Below are positions 1 through 8,590 of a DNA stretch of 38,480 nucleotides, piece after piece; position 1 is the first letter of the stretch; the number at the start of each line of letters is the position of its first letter. Both the position numbers and the translations under genes were made by a program. The notes beneath the pieces were generated by a model. That model was given only the letters and a program-made list of their open reading frames with translations, ran no database searches and was not told the DNA's origin. The stretch lies in assembly GCA_023418255.1 (NCBI GenBank), contig JAEZZZ010000084.1:1-38480 (forward strand), in the 5' to 3' direction. The DNA comes from Bacteroidota bacterium. Its GTDB lineage: Bacteria > Bacteroidota > Bacteroidia > Bacteroidales > Dysgonomonadaceae.

Positions 1-40
1 ACAAGTCTCGTTGTCCTTTTTCGGGTAATTTTCCTATCAT
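1..40 (-). CDS. 5' end of a transposase-like ORF, cut by the window edge
   Basis: Reading the minus strand from an ATG at 38-40 gives 13 codons, MIGKLPEKGQRDL, before the window ends. From memory this resembles the N-terminus of IS5/IS1182-type transposases of Bacteroidales, which begin with M-x-G-K and continue through a Q-R-x-L-F segment. Only the first residues are visible, so no catalytic motif can be checked. A TATATTTG box upstream (80-87, minus strand) fits a promoter for it. It could also be another short conserved N-terminus; the family assignment rests on recollection. Confidence 0.45.
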   Translation of the reverse strand, partial: MIGKLPEKGQRDL

Positions 41-79
41 AATTTGCAAGGTTTTACTCTGTAAAGATACGAAAAACGG

Positions 80-87
80 CAAATATA
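80..87 (-). promoter_or_regulatory. -7 promoter box (TATATTTG)
   Basis: The minus strand reads TATATTTG, matching the Bacteroidota -7 consensus TAnnTTTG, about 40 bp upstream of the ATG at 40. No TTTG -33 box stands at the usual distance. The rest of 41-169 shows no gene; it probably holds the end of the element and the 3' flank of priA. Confidence 0.35.
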
Positions 88-169
88 TACAAGAAAAATA
101 GCGGTTATTTTTCTGATAATCAGAGGGAGTAGGTGCTTTTTAAGGAGAGACTATTAACGATAAAGTTTA

Positions 170-2611
170 TTACATCGGATCCACGTCATAATAAATCATA
201 ACGGAGCGAAACGTCTGTCGGGCTTTACATTCGCGCTCGGCATCTTTGATCGTTTTGCGAACATTGCCCGGAGATAATCCAACTTCGAGCTTCAACATAA
301 CATGCCGAATATAGAGCGACTGAACGCGTCCGACAACCGGCTTATTGGCACCCAAAACGCGTTCGTGAAGCGTTCTTCGTAGACGTGTCGCAAAAAAATC
401 CGCCGCGGCATGCACAGTCTCTTCTTTTTTGTGTTTAAACACAATGAGGATAAGCCGTGCAAATGGCGGATATCTAAACAGTTTGCGTTCTGTTATCTGT
501 TCGCGAAAGAAACGTTCATAGTCGTTTGTTACAACGGATTGATAAATGGGAAGTTGTGGCGATGCCGCCTGAATGATAACCTTTCCCTGTTTGTTTTTTC
601 TTCCGGCACGTCCTGCTGCTTGCGTCATCAGTTGAAAACCCCTTTCGTGAGAACGAAAATCAGGATAATTCAGTAATGCGTCGGCAGCAATAATGCCCAC
701 TACGCGCACATGGTCGAAATCCAATCCTTTTGAAAGCATTTGTGTGCCGATAAGAATTTGAATTTTTTTTTCTTGAAAATCGGCAATAATGCGTTCGTAT
801 GCATTCTTTTTTCGTGTGGTATCAGCATCCATGCGGGCAATAGCGGCGTCAGGAAACAGGCGGGCGACCTCTTCTTCCAACTGCTCTGTTCCTTGTCCCA
901 GTAATTTCAATTCCTCGTTGCCGCATGCAGGGCATGTGTCGGGCATCGAATAGGACGCGTTGCAGTAGTGACAAACCAACCTGTTTCTATATTTGTGATA
1001 GGTGAGAGTTACATCGCACACTTTGCATTTTGGCGTCCATGCGCATTGTTGGCATTCCAACATGGGCGCAAAGCCGCGCCGATTGCGAAATAGGATAACC
1101 TGCTTTTGTTGCCCCAGTGCCAATCTTATTTCTTCAATTAGCTGAGGAGCTAAAAGTGATTTCATCTTTTTTTTTCGATGAAGTTCAAATGTGTTTTCGA
1201 TTTGTATTTCCGGCATCTTTATGTCTTCGTATCGATTTGTCAGCGAAACATAGCCATATTTTCCCGTTTGCGCGTTGTGATACGATTCGATGGATGGTGT
1301 TGCTGTGCCCAACAATGCGTTTGCATTCCAAAGGTGTGCCATCATCACAGCCGTATCGCGTGCATGGTAGCGCGGCGCGGGTTCCTGCTGTTTGTACCCG
1401 GACTCATGCTCTTCATCCACAATAATCAGTCCTAAACGTTGAAATGGAAGAAAAAGCGATGAACGAACCCCAATAATCACTTTGTAAGGATTATCGGAAA
1501 GCATTTTGTGCCAAATTTCGGTACGCTCGTTATCATTTATTTTTGAATGATAGACGCCTATTTGATTTCCCAGAACGGTTTGCAGTCGTGAAATTAGTTG
1601 TGTGGTTAAGGCTATTTCCGGCACCAGATAGAGTGTTTGCTTTTCTTGTGTCAGCATCTTCATGATTTGATGAATATATATTTCTGTCTTTCCACTGGAG
1701 GTGACGCCATGTAGCAAACAACATTTTTTCTTTTCAAAGCAGCTTTCTATTTCTTTTTCTGCTCTTGCCTGTGGAGCGCTCAGAGGAAAAGGTTGGCGAG
1801 TGGCAATGGGACCTGCCGGAATACGTTGTACCTTTATGGTGGCTTGTTGTAAAATTCCTTTTTTTATTAATGCATCCAGAGCTGAAGGTGTGGCTCCGGA
1901 AAGGGATAAGGCCGTTTTTCTTGATAGAGTTCTCGCGTTGCGTTTCGCCAGTTCTTGTTGAATTCTTTCAAATAAAAGATGCTGTTTTTTTGCTCTTCCA
2001 ATGATTTCATAAATCTTTTCCGTGTCTATCGTAGATGTTATTTGAACCTGTTTCTCTGTTTTGGGAAGATACGATTGCTCAATGGTTTGAGTGGTATTTA
2101 CCACATTTTTTTGCAAGAGAGAATAAATGTGTGGAAGAGCATTTTTTATTCCTGTTTCACGTTCCAAAACTGATATTTTCACCGATGTGGGTGTGTGTAG
2201 ATAGTCAACAATTCTTTTTTCTGTGGCCGTGAGGCCGGGTTGATTCTCTTTGGATAGAGATTGGCATGTCGCGGAAACAAATGTTTCGCTCTCCATTCTC
2301 AATTTTGAAGGAAGTGCCGCTTTGTACACATCGCCAAGTGGCGAGAGATAATAAAAAGAAATCCACTCCCATAATTCCAATTGGTCTTGATAGACAATTG
2401 GGTTTGTGTCAATAAGGGAGTGGATTTCTTTTAGTGCAAAACCAAGCGGTTCTTCGTTATGCAGTTTTGTAACAATGGCTGTGTAATATTTTCGTTTCCC
2501 AAAAGGAACAATAACTCGACATCCTACTTGTATCGTTTTGATAAGTTCTTTTGGTACTTCATAGGAAAATTTGTCCGATAGTGGAAGCGGAAGGATTACA
2601 TCAGCAATCAT
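170..2611 (-). CDS. priA: Primosomal replication restart helicase PriA
   Basis: PriA is a 3'-to-5' superfamily 2 DNA helicase that recognises stalled forks and reloads the replisome. The 813-residue length suits the family. An N-terminal DNA-binding domain (about residues 1-100) precedes the helicase core, with Walker A GVTSSGKTE near residue 305 and the Walker B/DEEH box (VDEEHE) near 397. A zinc-binding insert with CxxC pairs (CQQC, CKVC, CHYC, CPAC) lies at about 515-565. It is followed by helicase motifs including GTQMLSKGLDF and QAAGRAGR. The start at 2611 opens with a typical PriA N-terminus. The gene begins 7 bp after the stop of the upstream barrel-protein gene and probably shares its transcript. 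All key motifs are intact. Confidence 0.97.
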   Translation of the reverse strand: MIADVILPLPLSDKFSYEVPKELIKTIQVGCRVIVPFGKRKYYTAIVTKLHNEEPLGFALKEIHSLIDTNPIVYQDQLELWEWISFYYLSPLGDVYKAALPSKLRMESETFVSATCQSLSKENQPGLTATEKRIVDYLHTPTSVKISVLERETGIKNALPHIYSLLQKNVVNTTQTIEQSYLPKTEKQVQITSTIDTEKIYEIIGRAKKQHLLFERIQQELAKRNARTLSRKTALSLSGATPSALDALIKKGILQQATIKVQRIPAGPIATRQPFPLSAPQARAEKEIESCFEKKKCCLLHGVTSSGKTEIYIHQIMKMLTQEKQTLYLVPEIALTTQLISRLQTVLGNQIGVYHSKINDNERTEIWHKMLSDNPYKVIIGVRSSLFLPFQRLGLIIVDEEHESGYKQQEPAPRYHARDTAVMMAHLWNANALLGTATPSIESYHNAQTGKYGYVSLTNRYEDIKMPEIQIENTFELHRKKKMKSLLAPQLIEEIRLALGQQKQVILFRNRRGFAPMLECQQCAWTPKCKVCDVTLTYHKYRNRLVCHYCNASYSMPDTCPACGNEELKLLGQGTEQLEEEVARLFPDAAIARMDADTTRKKNAYERIIADFQEKKIQILIGTQMLSKGLDFDHVRVVGIIAADALLNYPDFRSHERGFQLMTQAAGRAGRKNKQGKVIIQAASPQLPIYQSVVTNDYERFFREQITERKLFRYPPFARLILIVFKHKKEETVHAAADFFATRLRRTLHERVLGANKPVVGRVQSLYIRHVMLKLEVGLSPGNVRKTIKDAERECKARQTFRSVMIYYDVDPM

Positions 2612-2618
2612 TTATTTT

Positions 2619-3239
2619 TTAGAAATAAACGACGGCGGTGAGTGTCCAAAAACCTTTATTGTCGTTCAATAGATCTTTCAACTCAGGTTCGTTTACTGAA
2701 TAGTCATCCGTCAATTTCAATCGATAGTTAAAGCCTACGGCTACACGGCTTATGATTTCTGCACCGAAACCAAAATTGAGACCGGCTTCAAACTTCTTTT
2801 TGTCAATGGTTTCTTGTACCGATTTTAATTTTAATTCGTCACCACCAACGCGGAAACTACCATAAGGGCCGGCTGCAAGAAAAACTTTCACAGGAGAAAT
2901 GATTCCCATTTTGTATTTTACGTTTACGGGGATATCGATGTAATGTTCATTGACCTCATCAATTGAACTCTCTGATTTAATTGTTTTTACATTCATCTTT
3001 TGGTTGCTATACAATAACGAACCGTCGATGGCCAACCCCACGAGGGGCAGTGTGAATTCGGCAGTAGGACCAATTTTGAATGCATTCAGATTTTCAACCT
3101 CGAAGAGCGATTTGCTTACCGAAGGCTTATTAATTCCCACTTCGCCTCTCAACCCAAAACGCAATTGCGCGTTAGCTGTTGCTCCAATCATAAATGCGCC
3201 TACAAACAGAACGCTAAAAAATAGGTTTTTTAATTTCAT
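2619..3239 (-). CDS. Small outer-membrane beta-barrel protein (porin family)
   Basis: A 206-residue protein with a clear N-terminal signal peptide (MKLKNLFFSVLFVGAFMIGA, cleavage probably after ANA). The rest is made of alternating-polarity strands typical of eight-stranded OmpA/PorT-like barrels of Bacteroidota. It ends LTAVVYF, with a C-terminal aromatic residue as expected for Bam-dependent barrels. The barrel segments include a glycine-rich stretch (GLNFGFGAEI) and a YRLKL strand. The substrate is unknown. The gene is followed at once by priA, so the pairing is probably transcriptional rather than functional. Confidence 0.8.
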   Translation of the reverse strand: MKLKNLFFSVLFVGAFMIGATANAQLRFGLRGEVGINKPSVSKSLFEVENLNAFKIGPTAEFTLPLVGLAIDGSLLYSNQKMNVKTIKSESSIDEVNEHYIDIPVNVKYKMGIISPVKVFLAAGPYGSFRVGGDELKLKSVQETIDKKKFEAGLNFGFGAEIISRVAVGFNYRLKLTDDYSVNEPELKDLLNDNKGFWTLTAVVYF

Positions 3240-3303
3240 AACACATTAGTTTTGATATTCATAAACGATTCAGCGTGTCTATTTTCTTAGCTGAACTAAA
3301 AAA

Positions 3304-3336
3304 CAAATTTACGACATATAATTGAGACTATGCAAT
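3304..3336 (-). promoter_or_regulatory. Promoter for the barrel protein and priA
   Basis: The minus strand has a -7 box TAAATTTG (3311 to 3304) and a near-consensus -33 box ATTG (3336 to 3333), 21 bp apart. This lies about 65 bp upstream of the ATG at 3239. Confidence 0.5.
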
Positions 3337-3439
3337 ATTTTTTCAATTTTAACGAAAAATGAGTGTTGCAAATCACTACCTTGTGTTGAAAAAATATATT
3401 TGCATGCCGATTCGCGGTAAATGGTTTATAAAAAATCGC

Positions 3440-3447
3440 TACCTTTG
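3440..3447 (+). promoter_or_regulatory. -7 promoter box for dapA (TACCTTTG)
   Basis: TACCTTTG matches TAnnTTTG and lies 45 bp upstream of the dapA ATG. No good TTTG -33 box is present. A second match, TATATTTG at 3395-3402, could be an alternative. Confidence 0.45.
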
Positions 3448-3491
3448 TACGACAAATTGATGTTTGGAAACTTAGGAAAAATGAATAAACA

Positions 3492-4382
3492 ATGATGATA
3501 AATAAAATAGGTAAAGGAGTTGGCGTCGCGCTCGTCACACCATTTACCGAAAAAGGTGAAGTCGATTTTGAAACCTTAGAAAAACTGGTCGATTTTCAAA
3601 TAGAGAATGGGACGCAATATCTCGTCTGCTTAGGCACAACGGCCGAAACGCCTACCCTGTCACAAGAAGAGCGACACAAAATTGTTCGTTGCATTGTGAA
3701 AAGAAATAATGCCCGTGTTCCTATAATCGTTGGCATAGGAGGCAACAATACGGCTGCCGTTTGTGAAACGCTGCACTCTTTTGATTTTTACGGAGTAAAT
3801 GCCGTTCTTTCGGTTGCGCCATGCTACAACAAACCCTCGCAAGAGGGACTTTTTCGACATTACGTCGCGCTGAGCAACGCCTCACCACTACCTATCATAT
3901 TGTACAATGTGCCTTCGCGTACAGGAGTTAATATCTCTGCGGAAACAACATTGCGCATTGCGCGAGAGTGCGAAAATGTTATCGGAATCAAAGAGGCTTC
4001 GGGAAATATGGAGCAAATAAAAAAAATTATTTGCGATTGCAACGATGATTTTCGCGTCATCTCGGGTGATGATGCCATGGCCCTGTCTGTCATACAGTCA
4101 GGTGGTTCCGGTGTTGTATCGGTATTGGCAAATGCTTTTCCAAAGCAATTTTCACAACTCATCCAATTGGCATTGAATGGAGATATGGCTCGTGCCAAGG
4201 AAATGGAGCGTGCTTTTCATCGTTCCTTTTCGCTTTTATTTGCCGATGGCAATCCTGCCGGAGTGAAGTGTTATCTTCACGCGATGGGTCGAATAAACGA
4301 CATATTGCGCTTACCGCTTGTCCCTGTGTGTGAGAATGTGAGGCAACAAATATATAATGATTTAAAAACCATAGTACAATGA
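3492..4382 (+). CDS. dapA: 4-hydroxy-tetrahydrodipicolinate synthase
   Basis: This cytoplasmic enzyme condenses pyruvate with aspartate semialdehyde, the first committed step of lysine and diaminopimelate synthesis. The 296-residue length is standard for the TIM-barrel family. Visible motifs are GTTAETPTLS (substrate loop, around residues 45-55), YNVPSRTG near 137 carrying the catalytic Tyr and substrate-binding Arg, and GIKEASGN near 165 carrying the Schiff-base Lys. The start at 3492 is preceded by an A-rich leader and a TACCTTTG box. The stop overlaps the ATG of the next gene in an ATGA, so the two are translationally coupled. Confidence 0.96.
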   Translation: MMINKIGKGVGVALVTPFTEKGEVDFETLEKLVDFQIENGTQYLVCLGTTAETPTLSQEERHKIVRCIVKRNNARVPIIVGIGGNNTAAVCETLHSFDFYGVNAVLSVAPCYNKPSQEGLFRHYVALSNASPLPIILYNVPSRTGVNISAETTLRIARECENVIGIKEASGNMEQIKKIICDCNDDFRVISGDDAMALSVIQSGGSGVVSVLANAFPKQFSQLIQLALNGDMARAKEMERAFHRSFSLLFADGNPAGVKCYLHAMGRINDILRLPLVPVCENVRQQIYNDLKTIVQ

Positions 4383-5059
4383 AAAGAATAACCGACACCT
4401 TATTGTTTTTGTTCGTCAACCTAATTTTCTGCACATCTTGTGTCGGAACAAAAGCTATTCAAGAAGATTTTCGTACCGAAACATATAAAAATCGCATGGC
4501 TGATTTTTCTCGAAATCCATTATCCATCGGACAAATTGTGTTTTTTGGAAACAGCATCACACAAGCGGGTGAATGGAGCACCTATTTTCCTGATTTAATG
4601 GTGGCTAACCGTGGTATTTCGGGTGATAACACCGAAGGAATGCTTGCTCGAATTGATGAGATCGCCAATGCCAAGCCAAAGAAATTTTTCATCATGGCGG
4701 GAATAAATGATATCTCCTTGCAGCGTTCTAATAAAAAGATCGTAAACAATTACAGGAATATTTTGCGTACCTTGCGTATGGCCTCGCCCGAAACGGAAAT
4801 TTACATACAAAGTGTACTCCCTATAAATAACGATTTTGCACGATACAGACGATTGATCGGAAAAGAAAAGCAAGTTGTCGACTTAAATAATCGACTGCGT
4901 CGTCTCGCAGAGCAAGAGTCCGGTCTGTTTATCAATCTGTACCCCTATTTCATCAATCCCAAAGGAAAACTTAGGAATGAGTTCACAAACGATGGTTTGC
5001 ACCTTACTTCTGACGGTTATATGCTTTGGGTGCATATAATTCAACAACATATCAAATAA
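4379..5059 (+). CDS. SGNH/GDSL-family hydrolase, probable lipoprotein
   Basis: A 226-residue secreted esterase-like protein. The N-terminus is a hydrophobic signal ending in a Cys at about residue 21 (LIFCTSC), a plausible lipobox. The SGNH blocks are present: block I FFGNSIT with the nucleophile Ser near residue 59 (GNS replaces GDS), block II RGISGDN, block III AGINDI, and block V DGLHLTSDGY with the Asp-His pair near residue 205. Homologues in Bacteroidota often act on acylated glycans or lipids; the substrate here is unknown. The gene overlaps dapA by 4 bp, but no metabolic link is obvious. Confidence 0.88.
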   Translation: MKRITDTLLFLFVNLIFCTSCVGTKAIQEDFRTETYKNRMADFSRNPLSIGQIVFFGNSITQAGEWSTYFPDLMVANRGISGDNTEGMLARIDEIANAKPKKFFIMAGINDISLQRSNKKIVNNYRNILRTLRMASPETEIYIQSVLPINNDFARYRRLIGKEKQVVDLNNRLRRLAEQESGLFINLYPYFINPKGKLRNEFTNDGLHLTSDGYMLWVHIIQQHIK

Positions 5060-5064
5060 TTTTG

Positions 5065-5072
5065 TACATTTG
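5065..5072 (+). promoter_or_regulatory. -7 promoter box for the M13 peptidase gene (TACATTTG)
   Basis: TACATTTG fits TAnnTTTG and lies just after the stop of the SGNH gene, 37 bp before the ATG at 5102. It suggests the peptidase starts its own transcript. No TTTG -33 box was found. Confidence 0.45.
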
Positions 5073-5101
5073 CAATCGAAAAAAATAAAAATGAACTCAT
5101 T

Positions 5102-7138
5102 ATGAAAAAGAAACTCCTTTTCATTTTACCAATGTTAAGTGTTATGATTATATCCTGTCACACAAAACAAAAATCAGACTCTGGCAAACAAAGTTTGGAC
5201 TTGAGCAACTTAGATACACAGCACAAACCCGGAACCGATTTTTACGATTACGCCACAGGCGGATGGCAAAAAGCCAATCCTATTCCCGATGAATATGCGC
5301 GTTACGGTTCGTTTGATAAGCTTAGAGAAGAAAATCAAAAACAGATACAAACACTAATTGAAGAACTCGGAAAACAGGAAAATGCCGTCGGTTCCAACGC
5401 GCAAAAAGTGGGCGATTTATACACAATAGGAATGGATAGTGCCAAACTAAACGCGGAAGGAGCCGCTCCTATTCGTCCTCAATTAGATGAGATTGCACAG
5501 GCAAAAAACAAAAAAGATATAATACGTCTGATGGCATCGATAAGTCGCTATGCGGCAAATCCTTTTTTTGGATTTTATGTTAGCGCCGACGATTTGAATA
5601 GTGTGATGAATATTGCTCATATTTATCAATCAGGCTTAGGTATGGGTGATCGCGATTATTATTTAGAAAAGGACGAGCACTCGCAAATGCTTCGCGAAGA
5701 GTATCTCAAATTAATAAAAACTCAATTTCAAAATGCCGGATATAATCCATCTGAAGCGCAGCAAGCCGCAGAGCATGTGATGCGTATAGAGACGCAATTG
5801 GCAAAAGCGCATGTGCCGAAAGAGGTGCGTCGCCTGCCTGAAAAAAATTACCACAAAATGCTTGTTTCAGAACTGAATAGCAAAATCAAACCATTTGATT
5901 GGAAATACTATTTCGAACAGATGGGAGCTAACGATTTGGACAGCCTCAATGTTAAACAGATTGAGCCTATTCGTGAAGCAATCGCTTTAATTGATCGTGA
6001 GCCACTACAGCATCTTCAGTATTACCTCAGCTGGAAAGTAATTCAATCGGCGGCAAATTATTTAAGCGACGATTTTGTAAACGCTCACTTTGAGTTTTTT
6101 GGAAAGACAATGAGTGGCAGCAAGGAGTTGCGTCCGCGTTGGCGTCGCAGCATCGACGCCGTAAATGATGCATTGGGCGAAGCCGTAGGAGAATTGTATG
6201 TAGAGAAATATTTTCCACCGGCCGCTAAAGAGAGAATGCTACAATTGGTGAACAACCTGAAAGTGGCACTTAAAGAACGTATCGAAAATCTTGAATGGAT
6301 GGGAGCCGAAACCAAACAAAAAGCAATTGAAAAACTGGGTACTTTTATCGTAAAAATAGGCTATCCCGACAAATGGAAAGATTATTCAACTTTGGAAATA
6401 AAAAACGATTCGTACTGGGCGAACAAAATGCGTGCATCAGAATTTGATTACGAAAAGCAGATAAAAGAACTAGGTAAACCGGTGGATAAAAGTAAGTGGT
6501 ACATGTCGCCACAAACAGTGAATGCATATTACAGTCCATCATCAAATGAGATCTGTTTCCCTGCCGGAATTCTTCAACCGCCGTTTTTTTATATGGATGG
6601 AGACGATGCCATTAACTATGGCGGCATTGGCGTTGTCATTGGTCATGAAATGACACACGGTTTCGACGACCAAGGACGCAAATTTGACAAAGATGGCAAC
6701 CGCGTTGATTGGTGGACACAAGAAGATGCAAAGCGTTTTGAAGAACGCGCCAAAGTATTGGTAGACCATTTTGATAACATTGTTGTGATTGATTCGTTGC
6801 ATGCAAACGGAACGTTCACGTTAGGCGAAAACATTGCCGACCAAGGCGGACTGCAAGTTTCCTATACCGCGTTCATGAAAACCCTACAAGCAAAGGACAA
6901 TAAGCAAATTGACGGCTACACACCCGCACAGCGTTTTTTCTTGAACTATGCGCTTTTATGGGCAGGAAATGTGCGCGATGCCGAAATTCGTCGTTTAACA
7001 AGAATCGACCCGCACTCACTCGGTCGTTGGCGCGTAAATGGTGCATTGCCACAAATCGATGGCTGGTATCAGGCATTTGATATTCAACCGTCCGACGCGC
7101 TTTATCTGCCGAAAGAAGAGAGAGTTGCCATTTGGTAA
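5102..7138 (+). CDS. pepO: M13-family zinc metallopeptidase lipoprotein (neprilysin/PepO type)
   Basis: A 678-residue endopeptidase of the neprilysin family, probably tethered in the periplasm or on the cell surface. The signal peptide ends MIISC, a lipobox with Cys near residue 19. The mature protein carries the M13 N-terminal helical domain and then the catalytic domain. Key motifs are NAYYSPSSNEICFPAG (substrate-binding NAxY), the zinc site HEMTH near residue 515, and GENIADQGG near 575, which supplies the third zinc ligand. The chain ends VAIW, close to the usual C-terminal VW. It is related to Porphyromonas PepO-type enzymes, which cleave peptides. All catalytic residues are present. Confidence 0.95.
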   Translation: MKKKLLFILPMLSVMIISCHTKQKSDSGKQSLDLSNLDTQHKPGTDFYDYATGGWQKANPIPDEYARYGSFDKLREENQKQIQTLIEELGKQENAVGSNAQKVGDLYTIGMDSAKLNAEGAAPIRPQLDEIAQAKNKKDIIRLMASISRYAANPFFGFYVSADDLNSVMNIAHIYQSGLGMGDRDYYLEKDEHSQMLREEYLKLIKTQFQNAGYNPSEAQQAAEHVMRIETQLAKAHVPKEVRRLPEKNYHKMLVSELNSKIKPFDWKYYFEQMGANDLDSLNVKQIEPIREAIALIDREPLQHLQYYLSWKVIQSAANYLSDDFVNAHFEFFGKTMSGSKELRPRWRRSIDAVNDALGEAVGELYVEKYFPPAAKERMLQLVNNLKVALKERIENLEWMGAETKQKAIEKLGTFIVKIGYPDKWKDYSTLEIKNDSYWANKMRASEFDYEKQIKELGKPVDKSKWYMSPQTVNAYYSPSSNEICFPAGILQPPFFYMDGDDAINYGGIGVVIGHEMTHGFDDQGRKFDKDGNRVDWWTQEDAKRFEERAKVLVDHFDNIVVIDSLHANGTFTLGENIADQGGLQVSYTAFMKTLQAKDNKQIDGYTPAQRFFLNYALLWAGNVRDAEIRRLTRIDPHSLGRWRVNGALPQIDGWYQAFDIQPSDALYLPKEERVAIW

Positions 7139-7211
7139 GTAATTCTTCGCACGTATAAAAACAAAAATCAACCGACATCCTGTTATAGAATAGAAAAAAT
7201 ATCGAACGATT

Positions 7212-7817
7212 ATGTTTTCAGGAATAGTAGAAGAAGCCGCCACCGTGGTGGCACTGAATAGAGAAAAAGGAAATTTGCACATTACGCTCAAATGCTCTTT
7301 TACGCATGAGTTGAAAATTGACCAAAGCGTCTCACACAATGGCGTGTGCCTGACAGTTGTCTCCATCGATGGAGATAACTATACGGTGACAGCCATTCAG
7401 GAAACGTTAGATCGTTCCAATCTTGGATTGGTTAAGGTGGGTTCAAAAATCAATTTAGAGCGTAGCATGAAAATGAATGGGCGACTCGATGGACACATTG
7501 TTCAAGGACATGTGGATCAGACCGCTAAATGTGTCGAAGTGAAAGAGGCCGATGGCAGTTGGTACTACACATTTCGATACGATGTGGACAAGGAGATGGC
7601 AAAAAAAGGATACATCACCGTTGATAAAGGCTCGGTGACCGTAAACGGAGTCAGCCTTACGGTGTGCAAGCCCACGAATAATACTTTTCAAGTGGCAATC
7701 ATTCCTTATACTTACGAAATGACCAATTTTCATCAAATAGAAAAAGGCACAATCGTAAATATCGAGTTCGATATTATTGGAAAATATATCAGTCGCATGA
7801 TTGAACTAAATAATTAG
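7212..7817 (+). CDS. ribE: Riboflavin synthase, alpha subunit
   Basis: Riboflavin synthase dismutates two 6,7-dimethyl-8-ribityllumazines into riboflavin and a pyrimidinedione. The 201-residue protein begins MFSGIVEE, the hallmark start of the family. It has two homologous lumazine-binding barrels (about residues 1-95 and 96-190). Each carries a VSHNGVCLTV or VTVNGVSLTV motif, and the first is followed by LDRSNLG. No other riboflavin gene is in the window. The nitroreductase gene begins 4 bp downstream, which makes sense as nitroreductases use FMN. The name ribE follows common usage; some genomes call it ribC. Confidence 0.96.
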   Translation: MFSGIVEEAATVVALNREKGNLHITLKCSFTHELKIDQSVSHNGVCLTVVSIDGDNYTVTAIQETLDRSNLGLVKVGSKINLERSMKMNGRLDGHIVQGHVDQTAKCVEVKEADGSWYYTFRYDVDKEMAKKGYITVDKGSVTVNGVSLTVCKPTNNTFQVAIIPYTYEMTNFHQIEKGTIVNIEFDIIGKYISRMIELNN

Positions 7818-7821
7818 TATA

Positions 7822-8388
7822 ATGGGCGAAACGGACTTTTTTGACGTGGCCTTTTCCCGGCAAAGTGATCGAGCGTTTGATAAAGAACGTCCGGTTGAAA
7901 AAGAAAAAATCGAACGCATTTTAGATGCGGCACGCATGGCACCATCGGCATGTAATGCACAGCCGTGGCACTTTGTTGTGGTAAATGAACCGGAATTGCG
8001 AGACAAGGTCGCAGATGCTACTTCGGCTCGTGCATTGGGAATGAACCATTTTACGAAGCAAGCGCCGGTACATATTTTATTGGTCGAAGAACGGGTAAAT
8101 ATCTCATCCGGTTTTGGCGGTTGGGTCAAAAAGAAAGATTTTGCACAAATGGATTTAGGCATTGCTGCTGCGCACATGGTTTTGGCTGCGCGTGCCCAAG
8201 GGCTGGGTTCATGCATATTGGGCTGGTTTGATGAGTCCAAAATACGGAAACTACTTGATATTCCTAATAATAAAAGAGTCTGGTTGGATGTTGTCATTGG
8301 ATACAGCACACAACATTTAAGAAATAAAAAACGAAAACCGATAGATAAAGTCGTTTCATACAATAAATATAACAACGATAAAAGATAG
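7822..8388 (+). CDS. Nitroreductase family flavoprotein
   Basis: A 188-residue FMN-dependent oxidoreductase of the nitroreductase superfamily. Near the N-terminus is the FMN-phosphate motif (SRQSDRAFD, residues 10-18), then the conserved AARMAPSACNAQPW stretch. A second block follows near residues 112-130 (MDLGIAAAHMVLAARAQGLGSCI) and GWFDE. The protein should form a homodimer and reduce nitro compounds or quinones with NAD(P)H. The true substrate cannot be read from sequence. It follows ribE with a 4-bp gap and is surely cotranscribed with it. Confidence 0.92.
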   Translation: MGETDFFDVAFSRQSDRAFDKERPVEKEKIERILDAARMAPSACNAQPWHFVVVNEPELRDKVADATSARALGMNHFTKQAPVHILLVEERVNISSGFGGWVKKKDFAQMDLGIAAAHMVLAARAQGLGSCILGWFDESKIRKLLDIPNNKRVWLDVVIGYSTQHLRNKKRKPIDKVVSYNKYNNDKR

Positions 8389-8496
8389 TTGATGTTTTTC
8401 AACATGGAAAATGATGTCAAAGACTCGTTTTGTAATGTTTGTCAAATAGTTTATAAATATTAAATTTCACTCTTTTTAATATGAAGTCCCTATCTA

Positions 8497-8531
8497 TTTG
8501 TTGGTAGCAAAGCAAAAATATATCATCTTTG
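8497..8531 (+). promoter_or_regulatory. Possible promoter of the envelope-protein cluster
   Basis: A TTTG at 8497-8500 and CATCTTTG at 8524-8531 resemble the -33 and -7 boxes with a 23-bp spacer, slightly long. They sit upstream of the ATG at 8591. They would make the in-frame codons before 8591 untranslated leader. Confidence 0.3.
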
Positions 8532-8590
8532 TAATCTCAAATAAATTAAATAAACAACGCACTCAACGCATTGTTGATATACATAACAGA

